Assembly (NCBI RefSeq): GCF_036099295.1
Contig: NZ_CP107976.1
Location: 2,728,001-2,792,000 of the forward strand
Direction: 5' to 3'
Length of the DNA: 64,000 nucleotides
Source of the DNA: Streptomyces sp. NBC_00358
GTDB taxonomy: Bacteria > Actinomycetota > Actinomycetes > Streptomycetales > Streptomycetaceae
Below are positions 53,840 through 62,977 of this stretch, in pieces. The notes under the pieces were generated by a model. It had not been told where the DNA came from and did no database searches. It was given only the letters and a program-made list of their open reading frames with translations. A program made the translations under genes and the position numbers. The first letter of the stretch is position 1. Every line of letters starts with the position of its first letter.

Positions 53840-55366
53840 TCAGTCGCAGCCGCAGCCGCTGCCCGTGGCGACCGGCAGCGGCTCCGGGGCGCCGATCTTC
53901 GGCAGGCCCAGCATGACGCCGGCCGGCTTGACGGCCTCGGCGGCGTTGCGCTTCTCCCAGGCGTCCCCGGCGCGCGTACGGCGCACGTCCAGGACGGCGC
54001 CCTCGGCGAGCAGGTGGTGCGGGGCGGCGTACGTGATCTCGACGGTGACCACGTCGCCGGGGCGGACCTCTTCGCCGGGCTTGGTGAAGTGGACCAGCCG
54101 GTTGTCGGGGGCGCGGCCGGAGAGGCGGTGGGTGGCGCCGTCCTTGCGGCCCTCGCCCTCGGCGACCATCAGCTCCAGGGTGCGGCCGACCTGCTTCTTG
54201 TTCTCGCTCCAGGAGATCTCCTCCTGGAGGGCGACGAGGCGCTCGTAGCGCGCCTGGACGACCTCCTTGGGGATCTGCCCCTCCATGGTCGCCGCCGGAG
54301 TGCCGGGGCGCTTGGAGTACTGGAACGTGAAGGCCGCCGAGAAGCGGGCCGCGCGGACCGCGTGCAGGGTCTGCTCGAAGTCCTCCTCCGTCTCACCGGG
54401 GAAGCCCACGATGATGTCGGTGGTGATCGCCGCGTCCGGGATGGCGGTCCGGACCTTCTCGATGATCCCGAGGAACCGTTCCTGTCGGTACGACCGGCGC
54501 ATCGCCTTCAGGACGGTGTCCGAGCCGGACTGCATCGGCATGTGGAGCTGCGGCATCACGTTCGGCGTCTCGGCCATGGCGGCGATCACGTCGTCGGTGA
54601 AGTCGCGCGGGTGCGGCGAGGTGAAGCGGACGCGCTCAAGACCCTCGATCTTCCCGCAGGCGCGCAGCAGTTTGCTGAAGGCCTCGCGGTCGCCGATGTC
54701 GCTGCCGTAGGCGTTGACGTTCTGGCCGAGCAGGGTGATCTCGGAGACACCCTCGCCGACCAGGGCCTCGATCTCGGCCAGGATGTCGCCGGTCCTGCGG
54801 TCCTTCTCCTTGCCGCGCAGCGCCGGGACGATGCAGAAGGTGCAGGTGTTGTTGCAGCCGACGGAGATCGACACCCAGGCCGCGTACGCGCTCTCGCGGC
54901 GGGTCGGCAGCGTGGAGGGGAAGGCCTCCAGGGACTCGGCGATCTCGATCTGCGCCTCTTCCTGGACGCGGGCGCGCTCCAGGAGGACCGGCAGCTTGCC
55001 GATGTTGTGCGTGCCGAAGACGACGTCCACCCAGGGCGCCCGCTTCACGATCGTGTCGCGGTCCTTCTGGGCGAGGCAGCCGCCGACGGCGATCTGCATG
55101 CCGGGGCGCTTCGTCTTCATCGGGGCGAGGCGGCCGAGGTTGCCGTAGAGCTTGTTGTCGGCGTTCTCGCGTACGGCGCAGGTGTTGAAGACGACGACGT
55201 CCGCGTCCCCGTCGGAACCCTCGGCCGCCCGCACGTAACCGGCGCCTTCGAGGAGCCCGGAGAGCCGTTCGGAGTCGTGGACGTTCATCTGGCACCCGTA
55301 GGTGCGCACTTCGTACGTCTTGGATTCCTGAACGTCCACTGCCTGACTCCGGTCGCCGCTGCTCAT
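53840..55366 (-). CDS. miaB: tRNA-2-methylthio-N6-dimethylallyladenosine synthase
   Basis: A 508-residue radical-SAM methylthiotransferase that adds a methylthio group to i6A37 made by MiaA. The N-terminal UPF0004 domain has three cluster cysteines (Cys25 in TYGCQMN, NTCAVRE and VGGCLAQ). The radical-SAM site is CNNTCTFC, followed by GQNVNAYG and a TRAM domain near the end ([27 protein letters not shown] region). The tail GSGCGCD adds extra cysteines. ATG 55366 starts [13 protein letters not shown]; its ribosome-binding site is weak. Confidence 0.95.
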   Translation of the reverse strand: MSSGDRSQAVDVQESKTYEVRTYGCQMNVHDSERLSGLLEGAGYVRAAEGSDGDADVVVFNTCAVRENADNKLYGNLGRLAPMKTKRPGMQIAVGGCLAQKDRDTIVKRAPWVDVVFGTHNIGKLPVLLERARVQEEAQIEIAESLEAFPSTLPTRRESAYAAWVSISVGCNNTCTFCIVPALRGKEKDRRTGDILAEIEALVGEGVSEITLLGQNVNAYGSDIGDREAFSKLLRACGKIEGLERVRFTSPHPRDFTDDVIAAMAETPNVMPQLHMPMQSGSDTVLKAMRRSYRQERFLGIIEKVRTAIPDAAITTDIIVGFPGETEEDFEQTLHAVRAARFSAAFTFQYSKRPGTPAATMEGQIPKEVVQARYERLVALQEEISWSENKKQVGRTLELMVAEGEGRKDGATHRLSGRAPDNRLVHFTKPGEEVRPGDVVTVEITYAAPHHLLAEGAVLDVRRTRAGDAWEKRNAAEAVKPAGVMLGLPKIGAPEPLPVATGSGCGCD

Positions 55367-55476
55367 GTGACAAGGGTAGGCGGTAGCCGGAGTGCGTCCG
55401 GACGCCGGAGCCCTCGCCCCCTGCACCCGTCACGCGACGTGCGGCGTCCGGTACCCGGCGTGCGGTCCCCGGCCGG

Positions 55477-56355
55477 TCACCCGCCCAGTGCGGCGAACCG
55501 CTCCGCGACCGTTCCCGCGGGCGCTCCGAGCAGGATCGTGTAGTGGTTGGAGCCCTCGATCAGCTCGGCGGGGAGGCAGCCGGACCGGCCGGTCCACCGC
55601 TCGACGACGGACGCCCGCAGCATCGGCGGCTCCTGGCCGAGCATTCCGAGCGGCGCGTGCAGCAGCAGTGCCGGGACGGAGAGCCGCGTGAGGTCGGCGG
55701 CGAACAGATCGGCGGAGGTCAGCAGATCACGCCCGTCGTGTCGTACGGCCTCCTCGCGCGCCTTCGAGCGCCGGGCACCCCGGGGACCGGTGAGGTCGTA
55801 GCGCACGTAGCGCTCGATGTCCGCGTTCCAGTGGGGGCCGAGCGCCGGATGCGCGCGGAAGAAGTCGACATAGGCCCCGTCGGTCCCGAACGTCCGGCCG
55901 AGGCGGGCCAGCGCGGGACCGAGGGTGTCGTCGAGGACGGCGTCGAGGTCTGCTCCGGGTGGCACGGGAAGGGGCAGCCCGCCGTCGACGAGCAGCAGCC
56001 GGTCGAAGAGCTCCGGACCGCGCGCGGCCGCCCGCAGCGCGATGTACGCGCCCATCGAGTGCCCGGCCAGCGCGACCGGACCGGCCGCGCCCAGGTGTTC
56101 CGCCAGACGGCACAGATCCAGGGCGTGCCGGTCGAGTCCGTACGGGCCCGGGTTTCCGGCGCTGCCGCCGCGGCCCCGCAGATCGGGCGCGAACAGGCTC
56201 CACTCGCCGGGGAGTCGGCGGGCCATGGCACGGAAGGACATCCCGGACCCGGTGATGCCGTGCGCCGCGAGAGCGATCCGCGGCCCCCGGCCGAACCTCA
56301 GGACACGGAGCGTTCCGCCCTCGACGGGCAGATCGAGTTCGGCGGGCTCGTTCAT
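55477..56355 (-). CDS. Alpha/beta hydrolase
   Basis: A 292-residue serine hydrolase. Nucleophile elbow GHSMG, oxyanion segment AAHGITGSGM, acid in FAPDLRGRGGS/late Asp region, and His in GSNHYTIL. Cytoplasmic, no signal peptide. ATG 56355 follows GGAGAG. Substrate cannot be read; esterase, lactonase or epoxide hydrolase are all possible. It follows the MazG-like gene on the same strand beyond a terminator. Confidence 0.85.
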   Translation of the reverse strand: MNEPAELDLPVEGGTLRVLRFGRGPRIALAAHGITGSGMSFRAMARRLPGEWSLFAPDLRGRGGSAGNPGPYGLDRHALDLCRLAEHLGAAGPVALAGHSMGAYIALRAAARGPELFDRLLLVDGGLPLPVPPGADLDAVLDDTLGPALARLGRTFGTDGAYVDFFRAHPALGPHWNADIERYVRYDLTGPRGARRSKAREEAVRHDGRDLLTSADLFAADLTRLSVPALLLHAPLGMLGQEPPMLRASVVERWTGRSGCLPAELIEGSNHYTILLGAPAGTVAERFAALGG

Positions 56356-56390
56356 GCGCTCTCCTGGTCGTCGCTGACGGGCGTCCGGGC

Positions 56391-56424
56391 GGTGGCGGTG
56401 GCCGTGCGGTGGCGGTGGCCGTGC
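56391..56424. repeat. Two perfect 17-bp tandem repeats
   Basis: GGTGGCGGTGGCCGTGC at 56391-56407 is repeated at 56408-56424 without change, between the hydrolase start and the MazG-like terminator. Confidence 0.85.
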
Positions 56425-56445
56425 GGCGCCCCTCCTGGGGGCGCC
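56425..56445. terminator. Terminator of the MazG-like gene
   Basis: Arms GGCGCCCC (56425-56432) and GGGGCGCC (56438-56445), 8 bases past the stop of the minus-strand gene. Confidence 0.65.
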
Positions 56446-56453
56446 CCCGGGTG

Positions 56454-56900
56454 TTACGCGTCCGGAGCGCTCCACCCCTGCCGGCGCAGTACCTCCGACA
56501 CGTCCGGTGCCCGATAGTGCTCGCCCTTGAGGACCTTGCCGTCGTCCCTGCGGACGACGTGCCCGTCGGGGCCCAGCTTGGTCATGTTGGCCCGGTGGAT
56601 CTCGGCGATCACCGCGTCGAGGTCGATCCCGTGGACGAGGGCCGTGCCGTACGCCACGTAGACGACGTCGGCGAGTTCGTGCGCCAGCCGGTCGAGCGGG
56701 CCGTCGACCGAGACCTCGGCGACCTCGGCCGCCTCCTCGGCCAGCAGTTCGCCCCGGTGCGCGGCCAGTTCCGGGGAGACCTCGGTCGGTGCGGGGCGGA
56801 CATCGAGGCCGAAGGCGAGATGGAACGCACGGACCAGGGCGGCCGGGGAGGCTGCCGGGGCCGTGGACGGCGGGATCCGCGACGGGGAGGACGGCTGCAT
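56454..56900 (-). CDS. MazG-like nucleotide pyrophosphohydrolase
   Basis: A 148-residue all-alpha NTP-PPase of the MazG/PRA-PH type. The metal-binding Glu/Asp pattern is visible in ELLAEEAAEVAE and HELADVVYVAYG, followed by HRANMTKLGPDGHVVRR and GKVLKGEHYRAP, which resemble the C-terminal lid of phage and actinobacterial members. Likely hydrolyses a non-canonical nucleoside triphosphate. ATG 56900. It diverges from the TAXI protein gene. Confidence 0.85.
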   Translation of the reverse strand: MQPSSPSRIPPSTAPAASPAALVRAFHLAFGLDVRPAPTEVSPELAAHRGELLAEEAAEVAEVSVDGPLDRLAHELADVVYVAYGTALVHGIDLDAVIAEIHRANMTKLGPDGHVVRRDDGKVLKGEHYRAPDVSEVLRRQGWSAPDA

Positions 56901-56981
56901 CCGGCGAGCCTACCGATCCGCCGGGACCCCTGGCGGGCCCGGCCCTGGCCAGGACCGCCGCGGGCTGGCAGGATCGCGCGC

Positions 56982-57980
56982 ATGTTCCAGGCACTCCCCC
57001 GTATCGGCCGGCGCCGCGCGCTGTTCGGCTCGACGGCCGTTCTCGCGGTGGTCGGGCTGCTGCTGTGGTGGCTGCTGCCGCTGGGCGAGGAGTCCCCGAG
57101 CGGGACGATCACCTTCAGTACGGGCACCCGGACCGGGGTCTACCAGATGTACGGCAAGCTCCTCCAGGGCGCCATCGCCAAGGACATGCCCCACCTGAAC
57201 GTGAAGCTGGTGAGCAGCGACGGATCCCAGGAGAACGTCCGGCGGGTGGCCACGGGCGAGGCCGACTTCACCATCGCGGCGGCCGACGCCGTGGAGACGT
57301 ACATCCTGCAGAACAAGCCGGGATCGGGGCGGCTGCGCGGCTGCTCGCGGCTCTACGACGACTATGTGCACCTGGTGGTCCCGCGCTCCTCGCCGGTGCG
57401 GTCCGTGGCGGACCTGAAGGGCAAGAGGGTCGCCGTCGGACCGGGCGGTTCCGGGGTGCGCCTGATCGCGGACCATGTGCTCCAGGCGGCGGGTCTCGAC
57501 CCCGACACGGACATCAAGCCCTTCGCCGACGGCATCGCGACCATGCCCGACCTGCTTGAGCACCACAAGATCGACGCCTTCTTCTGGTCGGGCGGCCTGC
57601 CGACGAACGCCGTTCAGGAGCTCTCCAAGGCCGACGCCGTCCGGCTGGTGCCGATCGGCAGCGACCTCGTCGAGAAGCTGCACGAGCAGGGCGGCGCGTC
57701 CCGCTACTACCGGTCCGCCGTGATGCCCGCCGACGCCTATCCCAAGGCGCAGCGGGGCTCGTCAGTGCAGACCCTGGCCGTGGCCAACTTCCTGATCACC
57801 CGGGAGGACGCGGACCCGAAGCTCACCGAGGACCTCACCCGCACGGTGATCGCCAGCCGCGACCACATCGGCGACGTGGTGCACGCGGCCCAGCTGGTGG
57901 ACGTGCGCACGGCGATCTACACGGACCCGCTGCCCCTGCACGAGGGCGCGAGCCGCTACTACCGGTCGATCAAGCCTTAG
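56982..57980 (+). CDS. TAXI-family (TRAP-type) solute-binding protein, orphan
   Basis: A 332-residue extracytoplasmic binding protein. An N-terminal hydrophobic anchor (about 13-33) without a lipobox Cys is followed by the TAXI domain: ITFSTGTRTGVYQMYGKLLQ, VSSDGSQENVRRVATGEADF, LKGKRVAVGPGGSGVRL and DAFFWSGGLPTNAVQEL. TAXI proteins normally deliver organic acids or glutamate-like ligands to a DctQM-type permease; no permease is nearby, so it may act as a sensor or use a remote partner. ATG 56982. It is convergent with gluK and ends 26 bases from it. Confidence 0.85.
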   Translation: MFQALPRIGRRRALFGSTAVLAVVGLLLWWLLPLGEESPSGTITFSTGTRTGVYQMYGKLLQGAIAKDMPHLNVKLVSSDGSQENVRRVATGEADFTIAAADAVETYILQNKPGSGRLRGCSRLYDDYVHLVVPRSSPVRSVADLKGKRVAVGPGGSGVRLIADHVLQAAGLDPDTDIKPFADGIATMPDLLEHHKIDAFFWSGGLPTNAVQELSKADAVRLVPIGSDLVEKLHEQGGASRYYRSAVMPADAYPKAQRGSSVQTLAVANFLITREDADPKLTEDLTRTVIASRDHIGDVVHAAQLVDVRTAIYTDPLPLHEGASRYYRSIKP

Positions 57981-58006
57981 CCGTACGGCCCGGCGCCACC
58001 GGGATC

Positions 58007-59416
58007 TCAGACCGCCGGCCCCGACCTCGGTACCGTCACCGTCACCCGCAGGCCGTGCGGTTCGTTGCGGCCGTACGCGATGGACCCGCCGCCCGCGGCG
58101 AGCAGCGCCCGCGAGATGGAGAGGCCGAGGCCCGAGCCCTTGACGTTCTGGTGGGCCGCGCTGCGCCAGAACCGGTCGCCGATGCGGGCCAGGTCCTCGT
58201 CGCCGAGGCCGGGGCCGCCGTCGGTGACCACGACGGTCGAGGACTCGCCGTTCGAGGCGACCGCCACCTCGACGCTCTCCCCCTCCGGGGTGAACTTGAC
58301 CGCGTTGTCGATGACCGCGTCCAGGGCGCTGGACAGCGTGACGGGGTCGGCCCACGCGGTGACCGGCGGGCAGTTCCCCGCGAGGCGCACGCCCCTGCTC
58401 TCGGCGACCGGCTGCCAGGACGCCACCCTCTCGGCCGCCAGCGCGCCGATGTCGGTGAGGCGCACATCCGCCTCGGCGTGCTCGGCGAGCGCCAGGTCGA
58501 GCAGGTCGTCGAGCACCTGGGTGAGGCGCTTGCCCTCGGTGCGGACGGAGGCGATCTCCTCGTTGCCCTCAGGGAGTTCGAGGGCGAGCAGCTCGATCCG
58601 CAGCAGCAACGCCGAGAGCGGGTTGCGCAGTTGGTGCGAGGCGTCGGCGACGAAGGCGCGCTGCTGCTCCAGCACGTCCTCGACGTTGTCCGCCATCTCG
58701 TTGAACGACCGGGCCAGGCGCTGGAGTTCGGGCGGCCCGCCGGCGGGCGCGACCCGGGACTTGAGGCGGCCGGTCGCGATGTCGTGGGTGGTGGCGTCGA
58801 GAACGCGTACGGGTTTGAGCACCCATCCGGTCAGCCGCAGCGCGGCACCGAGCGCGAGGAGCATCGCGGCGATCTCGCCGGCACCGATGATCAGCCAGCC
58901 GTGCAGGGTCTTGGAACGCATCTGGCCGGTGGGCGAGTCGGTGACGACGACCGCTATGACATCGCCGTCCCTGATGACCGGGGAGGCGACCACGAGACGG
59001 TGATGCTGCCAGGGCCAGACCTGCTGGGGGTCGTGGCTGCGGCGGCTGACGAGCGCCTCGTCGAAGGCGTCGCGGGCCACGCCGGCCTTGGGCAGGAGCC
59101 AGTGGTCCGGCGCGTCGGCCATGGGATTGTCGTTGCGGTAGAAGACGCCCGCCCGGATGCCGTACACCTCGTAGTAGCGGGCCAGTTCGGTGCGCAGGGT
59201 CTCGCGGCGTTCGTCCGGGTAGCCCCCCTGGGAGCCGCCACTCGGGGGCTCGGTGACGTACTGGGCGAGGGACGCGAAGCGTGCGGTGTCGTCGATGCGG
59301 TCGACGACCACGCGCTGCTGCTGCGCCGCCGCCACGCTCACCGCGAGCGGGACGCCGAGCGCCAGCAGTACGGCTGCCATCAGGACGATGAGCAGCGGGA
59401 GAAGACGTGTGCGCAC
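58007..59416 (-). CDS. gluK: Sensor histidine kinase GluK
   Basis: A 469-residue membrane kinase. Two transmembrane segments (about 5-28 and 170-192) flank an extracytoplasmic sensor. HAMP follows (about 195-245), then the HisKA box FVADASHQLRNPLSALLLR with the phospho-His, and the ATPase with N box DAVIDNAVKFTPEG, G1 DGGPGLGDEDL and G2 GSGLGLSISRAL. GTG 59416. It lies 9 bases after gluR. I equate the pair with GluR-GluK next to gluABCD in S. coelicolor, described there as sensing glutamate and controlling its uptake. Confidence 0.88.
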   Translation of the reverse strand: MRTRLLPLLIVLMAAVLLALGVPLAVSVAAAQQQRVVVDRIDDTARFASLAQYVTEPPSGGSQGGYPDERRETLRTELARYYEVYGIRAGVFYRNDNPMADAPDHWLLPKAGVARDAFDEALVSRRSHDPQQVWPWQHHRLVVASPVIRDGDVIAVVVTDSPTGQMRSKTLHGWLIIGAGEIAAMLLALGAALRLTGWVLKPVRVLDATTHDIATGRLKSRVAPAGGPPELQRLARSFNEMADNVEDVLEQQRAFVADASHQLRNPLSALLLRIELLALELPEGNEEIASVRTEGKRLTQVLDDLLDLALAEHAEADVRLTDIGALAAERVASWQPVAESRGVRLAGNCPPVTAWADPVTLSSALDAVIDNAVKFTPEGESVEVAVASNGESSTVVVTDGGPGLGDEDLARIGDRFWRSAAHQNVKGSGLGLSISRALLAAGGGSIAYGRNEPHGLRVTVTVPRSGPAV

Positions 59417-59425
59417 CCGTGCCCG

Positions 59426-60112
59426 CTACGAAGCCGGGGCGACGAGCCGGTAGCCGACGCCGCGGACGGTCTCGATCAGCGCCGGCATGCGCAGTTTGGA
59501 GCGCAGCGACGCGACGTGCACCTCCAGGGTGCGTCCGGTGCCTTCCCAACTGGTGCGCCACACCTCGCTGATGATCTGCTCCCGGCGGAACACCACTCCG
59601 GGGCGCTGGGCGAGCAGCGCGAGCAGGTCGAACTCCTTGCGGGTCAGCTGGACCGTCGAACCGCCCACGGTGACCTGGCGGTTGGGGAGTTCGATGCGTA
59701 CGGGGCCGAGGAGCAGCATGGTCTCGCCGGTGGCCGAGGCGTCGTCGTGGGCGGTGCGCCGGCTGACGGCGTGGATCCGGGCGAGCAGTTCCCCGGTGTC
59801 GTAGGGCTTCACCACGTAGTCGTCGGCGCCGAGGTTGAGGCCGTGGATGCGGGACCGTACGTCCGCGCGAGCGGTGACCATGATCACCGGGGTGGCGGTC
59901 CGTTTGCGGATCTTGCCGCAGACCTCGTAGCCGTCCTGGTCGGGCAGTCCGAGGTCGAGCAGGACGACGCCGAAGCCGTCGCTCTCCGGGACCAGCGCGC
60001 GCAGGGCCTCCTCGCCGCTGCGGGCGTGGGTGACGTCGAAGCCGTGCCGGGCCAGCACCGCGGACAGGGCGGCCGCGACGTGATTGTCGTCCTCGACGAG
60101 GAGCAGTCTCAT
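59426..60112 (-). CDS. gluR: Response regulator GluR (OmpR family)
   Basis: A 228-residue regulator. The receiver domain (1-118) has the acidic pair VEDD (7-10), phospho-accepting Asp in LLDLGLPD, and Lys in VVKPYD. The OmpR-type winged helix (about 130-225) includes TRKEFDLLALLAQRPGVVFRREQ (by its ends) and VHVASLRSKL. ATG 60112 has GGAGGGGG. It is the first gene of gluR-gluK and is divergent from gluA; palindromes in the shared 280 bases are candidate targets. Confidence 0.9.
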   Translation of the reverse strand: MRLLLVEDDNHVAAALSAVLARHGFDVTHARSGEEALRALVPESDGFGVVLLDLGLPDQDGYEVCGKIRKRTATPVIMVTARADVRSRIHGLNLGADDYVVKPYDTGELLARIHAVSRRTAHDDASATGETMLLLGPVRIELPNRQVTVGGSTVQLTRKEFDLLALLAQRPGVVFRREQIISEVWRTSWEGTGRTLEVHVASLRSKLRMPALIETVRGVGYRLVAPAS

Positions 60113-60392
60113 TCCGACCCCCTCCGGTTCATCGGTCGTGCGGTCTCTGGTGCGGAACGCGGTGCACGCGTGCACCAAGGAAGTCACGCCGATGAACAAG
60201 GACGGCGTCAAGGGGCTTCGGGTTGCTCGACGCTTCCGTTACCCAGCCGGTACGCGCGTCTGTACGGACTGCTACGACACGTGTCCGATTGCTACCGGAT
60301 CGTGATGCTCAAGTTCCCCTCAGATGTAATGACGCTGGTCATGCGGCGTTACTACTGTCCACCGAAACCGAGGAGGACGGAGCCCAGAAGCG
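60113..60392. promoter_or_regulatory. gluR/gluA divergent promoter region
   Basis: 280 bases that hold both promoters. Two perfect palindromes stand out: GGTGCACGCGTGCACC at 60161-60176 (49 bases from the gluR start) and GACACGTGTC at 60276-60285. In S. coelicolor GluR is reported to act on this intergenic region; that these palindromes are its sites is inference. Confidence 0.55.
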
Positions 60393-61169
60393 ATGACCGA
60401 AGTATCGGTGGCCAAGGACGCCATGGCCGCGACCGACGAACTGGTCGTCCTGAAGAGCGTCAACAAGCACTTCGGCGCGTTGCACGTGCTCCAGGACATC
60501 GACCTGACGATCACCCGTGGCGAGGTCGTCGTGGTCATCGGGCCCTCCGGGTCCGGGAAGTCCACCCTGTGCCGCACCGTCAACCGCCTGGAGACCATCG
60601 ATTCGGGTGACATCTCGATCGACGGCAAGCCGCTGCCCCAGGAGGGCAAGGCGCTCGCCCGGCTCCGGGCCGATGTCGGCATGGTCTTCCAGTCCTTCAA
60701 CCTCTTCGCGCACAAGACCGTGCTCGAGAACGTGATGCTGGGGCAGATCAAGGTCCGCAGGACCGGCAAGAAGGCGGCGGAGGAGAAGGCCCGCGCCCTG
60801 CTCGACCGCGTCGGCGTCGGCACGCAGGCGGACAAGTACCCGGCGCAGTTGTCGGGCGGCCAGCAGCAACGCGTCGCCATCGCACGGGCGTTGGCGATGG
60901 ACCCCAAGGTCATGCTCTTCGACGAGCCGACCTCCGCGCTGGACCCCGAGATGATCAACGAGGTCCTCGAAGTCATGCAGCAGCTCGCCCGGGACGGCAT
61001 GACCATGATCGTCGTCACCCATGAGATGGGGTTCGCCCGTTCGGCTGCCAACCGGGTCGTCTTCATGGCCGACGGCCGCATCGTCGAAGAGGCTGTGCCG
61101 GACCAGTTCTTCAGCAATCCGCGCAGTGACCGTGCCAAGGACTTCCTCTCGAAGATCCTGCACCACTGA
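60393..61169 (+). CDS. gluA: Glutamate ABC transporter ATPase GluA
   Basis: A 258-residue polar-amino-acid ABC ATPase. Walker [10 protein letters not shown] (50-58), signature LSGGQQQR, Walker [15 protein letters not shown], and switch His in [10 protein letters not shown] are all canonical. ATG 60393. First gene of gluABCD. Its stop is followed by a GC-rich hairpin before gluB. It energises glutamate uptake together with two permeases. Confidence 0.95.
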   Translation: MTEVSVAKDAMAATDELVVLKSVNKHFGALHVLQDIDLTITRGEVVVVIGPSGSGKSTLCRTVNRLETIDSGDISIDGKPLPQEGKALARLRADVGMVFQSFNLFAHKTVLENVMLGQIKVRRTGKKAAEEKARALLDRVGVGTQADKYPAQLSGGQQQRVAIARALAMDPKVMLFDEPTSALDPEMINEVLEVMQQLARDGMTMIVVTHEMGFARSAANRVVFMADGRIVEEAVPDQFFSNPRSDRAKDFLSKILHH

Positions 61170-61171
61170 TG

Positions 61172-61213
61172 TCCCCGCGCGCGGGGAACCTGACCTCCCC
61201 GCGCGTGGGGGAC
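61172..61213 (+). other. gluA-gluB intercistronic hairpin
   Basis: TCCCCGCGCGCGGGGA (61172-61187) can fold on itself or pair with TCCCCGCGCGTGGGG (61197-61211). It may stabilise the transcript end or set the gluA to gluB ratio. Confidence 0.55.
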
Positions 61214-61273
61214 CCATCTCGTCACCCGCCCGTCGGCGGGCCGTACTTCGCCCTTACTCAAAGGATGTTCACC

Positions 61274-62116
61274 ATGAAGCTCCGCAAGGCAGCCGCCGCC
61301 TCGGCCGCCGTACTCGCGCTCGCCGTGACCGCCACCGCGTGCGGTTCGAGCGACAAGAACGACAGCGGGTCCTCGTCCTCGGGCGGCGGCAAGATCAAGA
61401 TCGGCATCAAGTACGACCAGCCCGGTCTCGGCCTGCAGCAGCCGGACGGATCCTTCGCCGGTTTCGACGTGGACGTCGCGACCTACGTGGCCAAGCAGCT
61501 CGGATACAAGCCCAGCCAGATCCAGTTCATCCAGACCAAGAGCGCCGACCGCGAGAACGCTCTCGCCCGCGGCGACGTGAAGTTCATCGCCGCGACCTAC
61601 TCGATCACCGACGAGCGCAAGCAGAAGGTCGACTTCGCCGGCCCGTACCTGCTGGCCCACCAGGACCTGCTCGTCAAGTCCGACTCGAACATCTCCAAGG
61701 GCACGGACCTCAACGGCAAGAAGCTCTGCTCCGTGACCGGCTCCACGTCGGCGCAGAACGTCCAGAAGACGATCGCCCCGAAGGCCCAACTGCGCGAGCT
61801 GAGCGGCTACTCGGAGTGCATCGCGGCCCTGCAGAGCGGCGCCGTCGACGCGGTGACCACCGACGACTCGATCCTCGCGGGCTTCGCCGCGCAGGACAAG
61901 TACAAGGGGCAGTTCAAGCTCGCCGGCCTCAAGCTGAGCAACGAGAACTACGGCATCGGCGTCAAGAAGGGCGACACGGCGACGGTGAACAAGATCAACA
62001 CCGCGCTGGAGAAGATGGTGAGCGACGGCTCCTGGCAGAAGGCGGTCGACAAGAACTTCGCCCCCGCCCACTACAAGTACGAGCAGGCCCCGAAGATCGG
62101 CGTGATCGTCAAGTAG
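61274..62116 (+). CDS. gluB: Glutamate-binding lipoprotein GluB
   Basis: A 280-residue solute-binding lipoprotein. The signal peptide ends in AVTATACGSS with lipidated Cys24. The SBP_bac_3 fold is clear: IKIGIKYDQPGLGLQQPDG, FAGFDVDVATYVAKQLG, DVKFIAATYSITDERKQKVDFAGPYL and GAVDAVTTDDSIL. ATG 61274 is chosen; ATG 61265 nine bases earlier is nearly touching the AAAGG site. Flanked by hairpins on both sides, consistent with separate control of this high-copy component. Confidence 0.95.
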   Translation: MKLRKAAAASAAVLALAVTATACGSSDKNDSGSSSSGGGKIKIGIKYDQPGLGLQQPDGSFAGFDVDVATYVAKQLGYKPSQIQFIQTKSADRENALARGDVKFIAATYSITDERKQKVDFAGPYLLAHQDLLVKSDSNISKGTDLNGKKLCSVTGSTSAQNVQKTIAPKAQLRELSGYSECIAALQSGAVDAVTTDDSILAGFAAQDKYKGQFKLAGLKLSNENYGIGVKKGDTATVNKINTALEKMVSDGSWQKAVDKNFAPAHYKYEQAPKIGVIVK

Positions 62117-62219
62117 CGCGGGGGACTCGACTGCCGTCGAGCAACCCAGGGGATCACCGAGTTCACGCAGGAACCCACGGGCAACGCAGGAATCCGCGGT
62201 TCCCGCGGGGTCGCTGCGA

Positions 62220-62257
62220 GTGTGCCGCCGCCCGCCGCGATCACGGCGGCGGCACAC
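62220..62257 (+). terminator. gluB-gluC intercistronic hairpin (attenuator-like)
   Basis: Perfect 13-bp arms GTGTGCCGCCGCC (62220-62232) and GGCGGCGGCACAC (62245-62257) in the 192-base gap after gluB. As strong as terminators elsewhere in the window, yet inside the operon. Confidence 0.65.
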
Positions 62258-62308
62258 CGCGGCCACCCCGTCCGTCACGTACGCCACCACCCGGAAGCGC
62301 GGGAGATC

Positions 62309-62977
62309 GTGTTCGACTTTCTTCAAGGTTATGACGTCCTGGGGGCGTTCTGGATGACGGTGAAGCTCACCGTCTTCTCCGCCCTCGGCTCCCTGGTCCT
62401 GGGCACGCTGCTGGCCGCGATGCGGGTCAGCCCGGTCCCGCTCATGCGCGGCTTCGGCACCGCCTACGTGAACATCGTGCGGAACATCCCCCTGACGGTC
62501 ATCATCGTCTTCAGTTCGCTCGGCCTCGCGGACATCTTCGGTGTGACGATGGGCGCGTCCGACGACTTCAAGCTCCAGGGTTTCCGGCTCGCGGTGCTCA
62601 GTCTCGTCGGCTATCACGCGGCCTTCGTCTGCGAGGCGCTTCGCTCCGGCATCAACACCGTTCCGGTCGGACAGGCCGAGGCGGCCCGCGCGATCGGGCT
62701 GAGCTTCAGCCAGACCCTCCGGCTCGTCGTGCTGCCGCAGGCGTTCCGTTCCGTCATCGTCCCGCTGGCGAACGTGCTGATCGCGCTGACCAAGAACACG
62801 ACCGTGGCCGCCGCCATCGGCGTGGCCGAAGCCGCCAGCCTGATGAAGACGATGATCGAGAACGAGGCCCAGACGGTCCTCATCGCCGCGGTCTTCGCCT
62901 TCGGGTTCGTGGTCCTGACCCTCCCCACCGGCCTCATCCTCGGCTGGCTGGGCAAGCGACTGGCGGTGAAGCGATGA
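62309..62977 (+). CDS. gluC: Glutamate ABC transporter permease GluC
   Basis: A 222-residue inner-membrane permease of the HisMQ type with about five transmembrane segments. The ATPase-contact EAA loop is visible as EAARAIGLSFSQTLRLVVLPQA. NIVRNIPLTVIIVF is a typical segment. GTG 62309 opens VFDFLQGYDVL; GGGAG lies only three bases before it. It overlaps gluD by four bases (ATGA), so the two are translationally coupled. Confidence 0.93.
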   Translation: MFDFLQGYDVLGAFWMTVKLTVFSALGSLVLGTLLAAMRVSPVPLMRGFGTAYVNIVRNIPLTVIIVFSSLGLADIFGVTMGASDDFKLQGFRLAVLSLVGYHAAFVCEALRSGINTVPVGQAEAARAIGLSFSQTLRLVVLPQAFRSVIVPLANVLIALTKNTTVAAAIGVAEAASLMKTMIENEAQTVLIAAVFAFGFVVLTLPTGLILGWLGKRLAVKR

